From contig NZ_PJIN01000001.1 in NCBI RefSeq assembly GCF_002929705.1, positions 747,244 through 811,243 on the forward strand: a stretch of 64,000 bases of DNA, read 5' to 3'. Positions 56,022-64,000 of the stretch are shown piece after piece. The stretch's first letter is position 1; each line of letters begins with the position of its first letter. The translations under genes and the position numbers were made by a program. The notes under the pieces are model-generated. The model was not told the origin of the DNA and did no database searches. It saw nothing but the letters and a program-made list of their open reading frames with translations. This DNA comes from Arthrobacter sp. N199823. GTDB lineage: Bacteria; Actinomycetota; Actinomycetes; Actinomycetales; Micrococcaceae.

Positions 56022-57110
56022 ATGACTAGCGATTGGGCCCTTGGCCGCTGCCGGGACAGGATTGCGGCGCTGGGCGCTGCCCGCGGAGACAGTCACAGCT
56101 ACCGGGCGGGCGTGCTGGCCGAGCTGGGCGCCGTCGTGGGCCATGACGCATGGGTGTGGCCGCTGGCTGACCCGGTGACAACAGTTGGAATTGCACCGAT
56201 GGCCTGGGGCCCCTTTGCAGCAGAACTGCCCGAACTGATTGCCCTGAGGTACCAGACTCCGGTGAACAGGTGGACAGCGTTGCCCATCCATCCTTCCCGC
56301 GCCAGGTCACTGCAAGGGGCCACGGATCATGAGCCGAGCCGAAGTGCGCTTTGGCCCTTGTTGTCTCGTCATGGCGTAGTTGACGTCCTGTCAGTAGCCT
56401 TCGCTGACCGATGGGGCCTGTGGGGGTGGCTCGAATTGTGGCGTGGGGAGGGCGCTTCCGAATTTTCCGACGCCGAGGCACACTGCTTGGAGTTGGTGGC
56501 TGACGTGATTGCCACCGGCCTAAGAGAATTCTCGGCCCGTGAATTCGCTTCCGGCGGTGCCTCTGGTTCCATCGCGGAGCACCGTCAGGCCGTCCTGGTT
56601 CTTGCCGATGATCTGTCCGTCACGAGCCAGACTGAATCGGCGGCGCCGTGGCTCAATCTTCTCCAACGGGCGCCCCGTCCAAACCAAGGGGTTCCGGCGG
56701 AAGTCTTGAATGTCGCTGCTCAGCTGTTGGCTGTTGAGTGTGGCGCCGACTCCCATCCTGCCCACTCGCGACTCCATGTCGGTGAGGGGGTTTGGGCCAG
56801 TTTGTCGGCCACCAGAATGAAGAGTTCCGTGTCTGGGGCCGCTGCGCCCATTGCCGTGACCATCCAGGACAGCCTCCCAGCAGAACGGATCGAGGTTTTC
56901 GAACGATGTTTCGCCCTCAGCCCCAGGGAATGTGAGCTGCTGCAACAGGTTGCGGCGGGCCATGACACGGCGGCACTGGCCCGCAGGCTCGGAATCAGCC
57001 GATATACGGTGCAGGATACTTTTAAATCACTCTTCGGAAAATGCGGTGTGCAAAGCCGCGGGGCGTTGTTGGCCCTTGCCCTAGGACCGCTGACCGCGGC
57101 GGACCACTAA
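56022..57110 (+). CDS. LuxR-family regulator with N-terminal sensor region
   Basis: 362 residues. C-terminal LuxR/GerE helix-turn-helix (about 295-355) reads LSPRECELLQQVAAGHDTAALARRLGISRYTVQDTFKSLF in sequence order. The N-terminal 250 residues form a GAF-like ligand domain without a receiver domain. Divergent from the 93-residue gene. It is not part of a two-component pair here. ATG at 56022; no strong ribosome site. Confidence 0.83.
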   Translation: MTSDWALGRCRDRIAALGAARGDSHSYRAGVLAELGAVVGHDAWVWPLADPVTTVGIAPMAWGPFAAELPELIALRYQTPVNRWTALPIHPSRARSLQGATDHEPSRSALWPLLSRHGVVDVLSVAFADRWGLWGWLELWRGEGASEFSDAEAHCLELVADVIATGLREFSAREFASGGASGSIAEHRQAVLVLADDLSVTSQTESAAPWLNLLQRAPRPNQGVPAEVLNVAAQLLAVECGADSHPAHSRLHVGEGVWASLSATRMKSSVSGAAAPIAVTIQDSLPAERIEVFERCFALSPRECELLQQVAAGHDTAALARRLGISRYTVQDTFKSLFGKCGVQSRGALLALALGPLTAADH

Positions 57111-57118
57111 TCGGAGCG

Positions 57119-57400
57119 TCATCCGCCGGCGAACGGTGGCAGCACGTCCACCACGTCGCCAGACGTGAGCGCCTGGGCCAGGTCGCGCGTGGACACCTCG
57201 TTGACCAGGAAGCTGCACCGGGTCAGGACTTCTGCCAGCGGGGGAGTGTGGCTGGAGGCTGAGACCGGGAAGCTTTCTACCAGAAACGCCGAAAGGTCCG
57301 CCAATGTGAACGGTGTGGATTCGGCCAGCGTGGCTAGGTCCACGCGCTGTTCCTCAACACCTGTGGCAGCTGCTGCTGCGGCAAAGAATCGAATGTGCAT
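57119..57400 (-). CDS. moaD: Molybdopterin synthase small subunit MoaD
   Basis: 93-residue ubiquitin-fold sulfur carrier that ends in the diagnostic Gly-Gly (PPFAGG). The terminal Gly is thiocarboxylated and delivers sulfur to MoaE. Start at MHIRFF (57400), because GGAGG lies six bases ahead; the ATG two codons earlier abuts the ribosome site. It overlaps no gene but lies two bases from the moaA stop. Confidence 0.9.
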   Translation of the reverse strand: MHIRFFAAAAAATGVEEQRVDLATLAESTPFTLADLSAFLVESFPVSASSHTPPLAEVLTRCSFLVNEVSTRDLAQALTSGDVVDVLPPFAGG

Positions 57401-57402
57401 GC

Positions 57403-58518
57403 TCATCCTCCAATGGCGCTCATGCTGCGGTCCGGCTGGACAAAGTCGGCATCCCCAAGACCGGGGTGGCCCATGCCGTGGGCGCGGGGCTTGGCCCACA
57501 TGGCGTCCTGCCAGCGGGCGGTGACGGCGTCGTCGTCGTTCGTGGAATCTCCAGCGCGCAGAAGCTCCAGTAGATCAACTTCGGTCCGGGAGAACAGGCA
57601 GCTCATGACCTTGCCCTCGGCCGTGATGCGGGTGCGGCGGCAGTCGGCGCAGAACGGTTCCGTCACTGAAGCGATGATGCCCACGGTGCCCAGCAACTCC
57701 GTTGACCCGTGGCGCCGGACTTCGAAGCGTTCAGCAGGGGCACCGTCGCGGGCACGCGGATCCGGGGTCAGCTCAAAGTCGGTCGCGATCAAGGCGCGGA
57801 TTTCGGCGGCGGTGATCATGCCATCGCGCGTCCAGCCGTGATCGGCGTCGAGCGGCATTTGTTCAATGAAGCGCAGTTCGTAGCCACGCTCCAGGGACCA
57901 CTCGAGGAGTTCGGCGGCAGTGGAATCGTTGATGCCGCGGAGCAGCACGGCGTTGATCTTAATGGGTTTCATGCCTGCGGCAGCGGCGGCCTCAATACCG
58001 GCCTTGACCTGGTCAAGGAACGGGCGGCGGGTGAGCTGCAAGAAGGCGTCGTGGTGAATGGTGTCCATGGATACATTCAGGCGCGTCAGCCCGGCGTCGG
58101 CCAGTGCCTGAGCCTTCTTGGCCAGCCCCACACCATTGGTGGTCAGCGAGATGGGCAGGTCAGGGTGGTTTACTCGCAGCGCGGCGATGATCTGCACAAG
58201 ATCGGCCCGCACCAGCGGCTCGCCGCCGGTCAACCGCAGTTCACGCACACCGAGGCGATTCACGCCCAGACCCACCAGCCGGACAATCTCGGCAGCCGTC
58301 AGGAGCTTGTCCTTTTTGAGCCAGTCCAAACCGGCTTCTGGCATGCAATAGGTGCAACGCAAATTGCATTTATCCGTCAGAGACAGACGCATGTCTGTGG
58401 CGACTCTGCCGAACTGATCCAGCAGGCCGGTTTCGGTGCCGCCAGGCCGGGGCGCACCAAGTCCGGGGGAGACGGGGCGAAGTTCCGGCATGCCCAGTGC
58501 CACAGCTTTGGTATCCAT
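57403..58518 (-). CDS. moaA: GTP 3',8-cyclase MoaA
   Basis: Radical-SAM enzyme making the first molybdopterin intermediate. 371 residues. N-terminal cluster CNLRCTYC (C51, C55, C58). The C-terminal cluster motif FCADC-x(13)-C is also visible (about 275-292). The chain ends in Gly-Gly, which is needed for function in MoaA. An N-terminal extension of about 30 residues precedes the core. moaD follows after two bases on the same strand. Confidence 0.94.
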   Translation of the reverse strand: MDTKAVALGMPELRPVSPGLGAPRPGGTETGLLDQFGRVATDMRLSLTDKCNLRCTYCMPEAGLDWLKKDKLLTAAEIVRLVGLGVNRLGVRELRLTGGEPLVRADLVQIIAALRVNHPDLPISLTTNGVGLAKKAQALADAGLTRLNVSMDTIHHDAFLQLTRRPFLDQVKAGIEAAAAAGMKPIKINAVLLRGINDSTAAELLEWSLERGYELRFIEQMPLDADHGWTRDGMITAAEIRALIATDFELTPDPRARDGAPAERFEVRRHGSTELLGTVGIIASVTEPFCADCRRTRITAEGKVMSCLFSRTEVDLLELLRAGDSTNDDDAVTARWQDAMWAKPRAHGMGHPGLGDADFVQPDRSMSAIGG

Positions 58519-58615
58519 GCCTCAACGCTACGCCATTCTCGGGATTCCGGCGCCTCCTCAGAGCGGCGGGTGTTACTGCGCGGCGGGTCAGGGCAGCACG
58601 ACGGCGGCTCCCGAG

Positions 58616-59146
58616 CTAGGAGCCCCGCGTCAGCGCCCGTTCGACAAAGGTTTTGGAGACGTCAATGTTGCGCAGGATCCGTGCCTTCCGCCGGCTCTCA
58701 GGCAGTGCGGCTGCGGCCGCGATCTCCGCGGCCGTCCAGGGCAGAACGCTGGTCGCGCCCCCGGCCGCCCGCCACCGTCGATACCACGCGGGTCCCAGAC
58801 GCGGTGGCCACCAGTACACGGATAACACGCAAGGGATTCCCGGGATCCAAAACGGCACGGTCCACATGAACGTGCGGGCCTGCTCCCAATTCAGCGCCTC
58901 AAAGAGCAGGGACGGCATAACGGCCAGGATTGCCAGGCCCGCGCACAGCAACGTGAACGGGTAATGGTTGATGGGCAGTTGCTTGCGCAGTGTCAGGATG
59001 GGCGGGGCCACCGTCCAGGAACGCCAATCGCCGCGCAGGGCCAACCAGGCCGGATAGAGCAACGAGGCGGCCAGTGCGGCGATGAGGGGCACGCCCACCA
59101 GGAGTGCATCGTCGAGCAACCAGCTCATGCTTGACGGCAGGTTCAT
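58616..59146 (-). CDS. Membrane protein between moaA and moeA
   Basis: 176 residues from MNLPSSMSWLL (GAAGGATT upstream), no recognised family. About three hydrophobic segments (about 14-30, 60-85, 95-118), then an amphipathic C-terminal region rich in Arg and Ala. It lies inside the molybdenum-cofactor locus and is leftward, 97 bases upstream of moaA, so it may be its first gene; no direct functional link. The frame further upstream is unsupported. Confidence 0.72.
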   Translation of the reverse strand: MNLPSSMSWLLDDALLVGVPLIAALAASLLYPAWLALRGDWRSWTVAPPILTLRKQLPINHYPFTLLCAGLAILAVMPSLLFEALNWEQARTFMWTVPFWIPGIPCVLSVYWWPPRLGPAWYRRWRAAGGATSVLPWTAAEIAAAAALPESRRKARILRNIDVSKTFVERALTRGS

Positions 59147-59285
59147 GGCGCCCAATCCTTCGTGCGGGAAAGTTCCACAGTAGCAAGGCAGCCGCATGCA
59201 GACCCGCAGGGCTTTGTCGCGTCTTTGCATGGCTCGCCTAGGATTGGCTCAAAGGGTGCCGCCCGGCGTCCGCCGGAAGGATGCC

Positions 59286-60620
59286 ATGCGCAGGACAGTT
59301 ACCGAACACCAGAAGGCCGTCGAAGGGCTTTTGCGCCGGAGCTGGGCAGGCCTGCCCGCCTCCATCATGGACGACGGCGGCACCACCTTGCCGTTGGCCC
59401 AAGCCCTGGGACGGGTGCTCGCCTCGGACCTGGTGGCGCCTCTGGACCTGCCACCCTTCTCCAATTCCCAGATGGACGGCTACGCCGTTACGGTGCCGGG
59501 AGAGCTGGCGGCCGAGGGGCATTCGGAATCGGTTGATGCTGACAAATCAACCACTTTCAGTTTCCTGGTGGGGGACACCATCGCCGCCGGCGCGGTCCCG
59601 GCCGCGCTGGAACCCGGCATGGCCGCCCCCATCATGACCGGTGCCATGATGCCAGCGGGCGCCAATGCGGTGGTGCCGGTTGAGCTGGCCGTACCGAGCG
59701 AATTTGTGGCAGCGGGAGGTAGCGTGGCGGTGCCTGTTCCACCCGCCGGAACCTTTGTCCGCGAGCGCGGTAGCGACGTGCAGCGCGGCGCCGTGGTTGC
59801 GGCGGGCGGAACCCTGCTCAACCAGGCCCATCTCGGATTGGCGGCGGCGCTGGGTTTCACGGAGCTGCCGGTGCGGCGTCGGCCGCGCGTGCTGCTGCTG
59901 ACCACCGGCGATGAGGTCCTGGCCCCCGGAGATCCTGCCGCGGCGGACGGACTGCCGCCGGGCATGATTTTTGATGCCAACGAGGCGCTGCTGCGTGCGG
60001 GACTTGAGGAGGCCGGCGTCGAGGTTCTCCATTCTTACGTGGTGAGAGATGACCCTGCGGCATTGCTGCGCTTGTTGGAAGGGCATGTGGGCAGTGTGCG
60101 GGCCGGTAGTGGACCGCCCGAGCCGGGCTGCGACATGGTCATTTCCGCAGGGGGCATCAGCGCCGGCGCGTTTGAAGTGGTCAAGCAGGCGCTGGGGAAT
60201 GCGGGGCCGCAAGCGCAGATGGACTTTGTCCACGTGGCCATGCAGCCGGGTGGCCCGCAGGGGCTGGGGACGTTCCGAGGCGTGCCATTCCTCGGCTTGC
60301 CCGGGAACCCTGTCAGCGCGTTCGTGTCCGTAGAGTTGTTCCTTCGACCGGCGCTCTCGGCGCTGCTCGGTGCCCCGGCGCCGCGACACCGCGTGGTGGC
60401 CGTCCTGGAACACGGCATGTCGTCCCCGGAGGGCAAGCACCAGATTCGTCGTGGAGTTTATGCGGGGCCGGAATTTGAATCCGCCCCTTCGGTGCGGGAG
60501 GTGGGCGGGTCCTCGTCCCATTTGCTGGGCTCACTGGCCCAGGCCAACGCCTTGATCCAGGTCCCGGCGGGTGTCACCGAATTGCAGGCCGGGGCAAAAG
60601 TGGAAGTATGGCTGTTGTGA
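59286..60620 (+). CDS. moeA: Molybdopterin molybdenumtransferase MoeA
   Basis: Inserts molybdate into adenylylated molybdopterin. 444 residues. MoeA N-terminal domains (about 1-185; SQMDGYAV signature about 54-61), MoCF-binding domain (about 190-345; [10 protein letters not shown] and [11 protein letters not shown]) and C-terminal domain (about 350-444). The start [13 protein letters not shown] follows GGAAGGA; upstream codons lack support. It overlaps moaC by 13 bases. Confidence 0.94.
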   Translation: MRRTVTEHQKAVEGLLRRSWAGLPASIMDDGGTTLPLAQALGRVLASDLVAPLDLPPFSNSQMDGYAVTVPGELAAEGHSESVDADKSTTFSFLVGDTIAAGAVPAALEPGMAAPIMTGAMMPAGANAVVPVELAVPSEFVAAGGSVAVPVPPAGTFVRERGSDVQRGAVVAAGGTLLNQAHLGLAAALGFTELPVRRRPRVLLLTTGDEVLAPGDPAAADGLPPGMIFDANEALLRAGLEEAGVEVLHSYVVRDDPAALLRLLEGHVGSVRAGSGPPEPGCDMVISAGGISAGAFEVVKQALGNAGPQAQMDFVHVAMQPGGPQGLGTFRGVPFLGLPGNPVSAFVSVELFLRPALSALLGAPAPRHRVVAVLEHGMSSPEGKHQIRRGVYAGPEFESAPSVREVGGSSSHLLGSLAQANALIQVPAGVTELQAGAKVEVWLL

Positions 60621-61222
60621 CTACCTCTGAAAAACCGCACCCTGAGACAACTGCACCCCAAGCACCCGTCCTGACCCATCTGCGCCAGGACGGCACCGCG
60701 GCCATGGTTGACGTTTCCGACAAGGCGGTGACCACGCGCGAAGCAACCGCCACCGGCACCGTGAGCACCACTGCAGCGGTCATGGCCCTGCTTGGCAGCG
60801 GCGGCCTGCCCAAGGGCGATGCCCTGGCTGTGGCCCGCATTGCCGGCATCATGGGAGCCAAGAAGACTTCCGAGCTCATCCCGCTCTGCCACCCCCTGCC
60901 CATCTCCAAGGTCACGGTCGACTTTGAACTGGGTGCCCAAGCCGTCACCGTGTTCGCCACCGTGAAGACCCGGGGCGTGACAGGCGTTGAAATGGAGGCG
61001 TTGACCGCCGTATCCGTGGCTGCCCTGAACGTGTACGACATGATCAAGGCCGTGGACAAGCATGCCGTCATCTCCGGCATTCAGGTGCTGGCCAAGAGCG
61101 GCGGCAAGAGCGGCAGCTGGGTGGTGGACGGCCCCTGCGAGCCCGCAACCGCAGCACCCACGGCAACAGCACCCGCTGCAACCGCACCCGTCGCAACCCA
61201 CACCGCAGGCGACCAAGCATGA
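60608..61222 (+). CDS. moaC: Cyclic pyranopterin monophosphate synthase MoaC
   Basis: 204 residues. Core about 25-175 contains [28 protein letters not shown] and [19 protein letters not shown], with catalytic Lys and Asp of the family in KSGGKSG and [10 protein letters not shown]. It completes formation of cPMP with MoaA. The C-terminal 28 residues form an Ala/Thr/Pro repeat tail that is not part of the usual core. Confidence 0.95.
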   Translation: MAVVTTSEKPHPETTAPQAPVLTHLRQDGTAAMVDVSDKAVTTREATATGTVSTTAAVMALLGSGGLPKGDALAVARIAGIMGAKKTSELIPLCHPLPISKVTVDFELGAQAVTVFATVKTRGVTGVEMEALTAVSVAALNVYDMIKAVDKHAVISGIQVLAKSGGKSGSWVVDGPCEPATAAPTATAPAATAPVATHTAGDQA

Positions 61223-61708
61223 GCGCCTGCGAGCCTGCCGCTCCTCTGGGGAGCGCCGCCGTCGTGATTGCCTCCACCCGGGCGGCCATGGGCGTCTACG
61301 ACGACAAGACTGGGCCGGTCATCATCGACTGGCTTAACGAACACGGATTCCAGACAACCGCCCCCGTGGTGGTTCCCGACGGCGCCCCGGTAGGAGCGGC
61401 GTTGCGGGCCGTGCTGACGCAAGGTCCCGCCGTCGTGCTGACCAGCGGCGGCACGGGACTGAGTCCTACGGATGCGACCCCGGAAATGACGCTGCCCCTG
61501 CTGGAGCGGCAGATCCCCGGCATCATGGAGGCGATGCGCGCTGCAGGGCTGGCGAAGACGCCGATGGCCGCACTCAGCCGCGGTTACGCCGGACTCGCCG
61601 GGACCACGCTGATTGTGAATTTGCCGGGGTCGCCGTCGGGCGTCATGGACGGGCTGGCCGTGCTGGACCCCATCATCAAACATCTTTGTGAGCAGGTGGC
61701 AGGCACCC

Positions 61709-61719
<11 letters not shown>
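61219..61719 (+). CDS. mogA: MogA/MoaB-type molybdopterin adenylyltransferase
   Basis: 166 residues of the MoCF-binding fold. Signature [15 protein letters not shown] (about 74-88) and [12 protein letters not shown] (about 136-147). Adenylylates molybdopterin before MoeA acts. ATGA overlap with moaC. The 3' end overlaps the moaE start. Confidence 0.93.
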
Positions 61720-63008
<1,289 letters not shown>

Positions 63009-63012
63009 GACC

Positions 63013-63501
63013 ATGGCAGAGACAGCAAATACCAGCGCGAAGGCACCGACAATGAAAATCTCCAAGACCAAGATCTGGGTGGCGTTGATCGCCCTGCTGC
63101 TGGTGTTTTACATGGTGGTCATGATGCAGCGAGCCGTCCTGCTGCTGGGTGACTCCGACTGGGTCGCCAAACTGATGGGTGCCGCCTACCTGGTTATTCC
63201 GTTCGTGGCAGCCTGGGCGCTGGTCGCCGAGATCATGTTCGGTGCGCGCACGGAGAAAATGGCCAGAATTTTGGAAGCCGAAGGTGGCTTGCCCGAGGAC
63301 AAGCTGCCGCGCACGCCCGGCGGCCGCATTGTCCGGGCCGCCGCGGACGCAGAGTTTGAAAAGTACAAGCTCGAAGCCGAGGCTGCGCCGGAAGACTGGC
63401 GCTCCTGGTTCCGACTGTCCTGCGCCTACGATGCCGCCGGAGACCGCAAGCGCGCCCGCAAGTCCATGCGCGACGCCATCGCACTGTTCAAGCGGGCCTA
63501 A
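63013..63501 (+). CDS. Membrane protein with C-terminal helical repeat
   Basis: 162 residues. Two hydrophobic segments (about 23-42 and 54-76), then a soluble helical part (about 110-160) with DWRSWFRLSCAYDAAGDRKRARKSMRDAI, which looks like one tetratricopeptide-type repeat. Family not recognised. Starts four bases after dapB and is probably co-transcribed with it. Confidence 0.78.
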   Translation: MAETANTSAKAPTMKISKTKIWVALIALLLVFYMVVMMQRAVLLLGDSDWVAKLMGAAYLVIPFVAAWALVAEIMFGARTEKMARILEAEGGLPEDKLPRTPGGRIVRAAADAEFEKYKLEAEAAPEDWRSWFRLSCAYDAAGDRKRARKSMRDAIALFKRA

Positions 63502-63504
63502 ACG

Positions 63505-64000
63505 GTGCCTTTCGCCCATAACCCGGACGACGGCGTCGAACTCGCCTACGACGTGGTGGGGGAGGGCACACCCATCCTGCTGGTCCACGGCAGTGCGCTG
63601 AGCAAAGCCATTTGGCGCGGATTCGGCTACACCAAGGCGTTCCGCGATCAATATCAGATCATCACCATGGACCTGCGAGGGCACGGCCGCAGCTCCAAAC
63701 CGCTCACCCCGGACGCGTACCGCATGGAGACGCTGGTGGCTGATGCCCTAGCCGTCCTGGACGCTGTGGATGCGCCGCAGGCCCACTACGGTGGCTATTC
63801 CGTGGGCGCCCGCATGGCCTTCTCACTTGCCGTCACGGCCCCGGAGCGGCTGCTCTCCATCACCTCGCTGGGCGGCGGCTACCACATTGAACCCGGCAGT
63901 ATTGGGCGGCTGTTCTTTCCCGAGTACGACGGCGCCCTCGCCACGGGCGGCATGCCCGCTTTTGTCGATGGCTGGCAAGCGCGGATCGGGCGCCCGCTGG
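63505..64000 (+). CDS. Alpha/beta hydrolase, cut by window end
   Basis: Partial: GTG at 63505, at least 165 residues, no stop before the window edge. Alpha/beta-hydrolase fold features: the oxyanion-hole motif LLVHGSALSK (about 28-37), LRGHGRS, and a nucleophile elbow reading GGYSVGA (Ser at about residue 96 in G-x-S-x-G form). Substrate unknown. Confidence 0.8.
   Translation, partial: MPFAHNPDDGVELAYDVVGEGTPILLVHGSALSKAIWRGFGYTKAFRDQYQIITMDLRGHGRSSKPLTPDAYRMETLVADALAVLDAVDAPQAHYGGYSVGARMAFSLAVTAPERLLSITSLGGGYHIEPGSIGRLFFPEYDGALATGGMPAFVDGWQARIGRPL

Noticed and set aside
58519-58615. Molybdenum-cofactor riboswitch before moaA
   Set aside because: The gap contains only a short GGCTCC/GGAGCC hairpin, with no recognisable motif of that riboswitch class.

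Overview
The window is high-GC actinobacterial DNA, most likely from Arthrobacter or a close relative (Micrococcaceae). This is inferred from gene content and order: rimP-nusA-ylxR-infB-rbfA-truB-ribF-rpsO-pnp, dxr-site-2 protease-ispG-proS, and bkd plus leucine-degradation operons ordered much as in Mycobacterium tuberculosis. GTG and TTG starts are frequent and many operons have 4-base ATGA/GTGA overlaps. No rRNA, tRNA, CRISPR array, insertion sequence or prophage is visible.

Layout. 1-5 kb: a LytS-type sensor kinase divergent from a DUF485/acetate-type symporter pair, then two small membrane-protein genes. 5-18.4 kb: a branched-chain amino acid catabolic region. It holds an Lrp/AsnC regulator divergent from a three-gene branched-chain 2-oxoacid dehydrogenase operon, then a TetR regulator divergent from a seven-gene operon (biotin-dependent carboxylase beta and alpha, acyl-CoA dehydrogenase, CoA-transferase A and B, MaoC hydratase, CitE-like lyase). 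Together these can take leucine-derived ketoisocaproate to acetoacetyl-CoA and acetyl-CoA. 18.4-32.5 kb: a probably frameshifted membrane gene between inverted 32-bp repeats, a MarR/FMN-reductase pair, dxr, the site-2 protease, a SatD-like regulator with a membrane partner, ispG, a GNAT, a 2,4-dienoyl-CoA reductase with a PadR regulator, an ABC exporter and an orphan WXG100-like protein. 32.5-39.7 kb: proS, a TSUP permease, an APH-like kinase, a VIT-family transporter and a large acidic membrane-anchored DUF4439 protein. 39.9-55.5 kb: the translation and RNA-metabolism block, with a lipoprotein gene inserted on the opposite strand between rbfA and truB, ending in an M16 peptidase. 55.6-57.1 kb: a small protein divergent from a LuxR-type regulator. 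57.1-62.2 kb: molybdenum-cofactor synthesis genes (moaD, moaA leftward; moeA, moaC, mogA, moaE rightward). 62.2-64 kb: dapB, a membrane protein and a truncated alpha/beta hydrolase.

The coding content is mostly ordinary. The least explained material is intergenic: two related 65-81 bp palindromes before the dienoyl-CoA reductase gene, two long inverted repeats between proS and the TSUP gene, a 64-bp tandem repeat before proS, inverted 32-bp repeats around a damaged membrane gene, a recurring ACGACGGCGG hairpin, and probable regulatory leaders ahead of rpsO, infB and pnp. The best pathway-level observation is a leucine route that appears to use an R-specific MaoC hydratase and a CitE-like lyase instead of the classical enoyl-CoA hydratase and HMG-CoA lyase. 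No wholly new system could be shown from the sequence alone.
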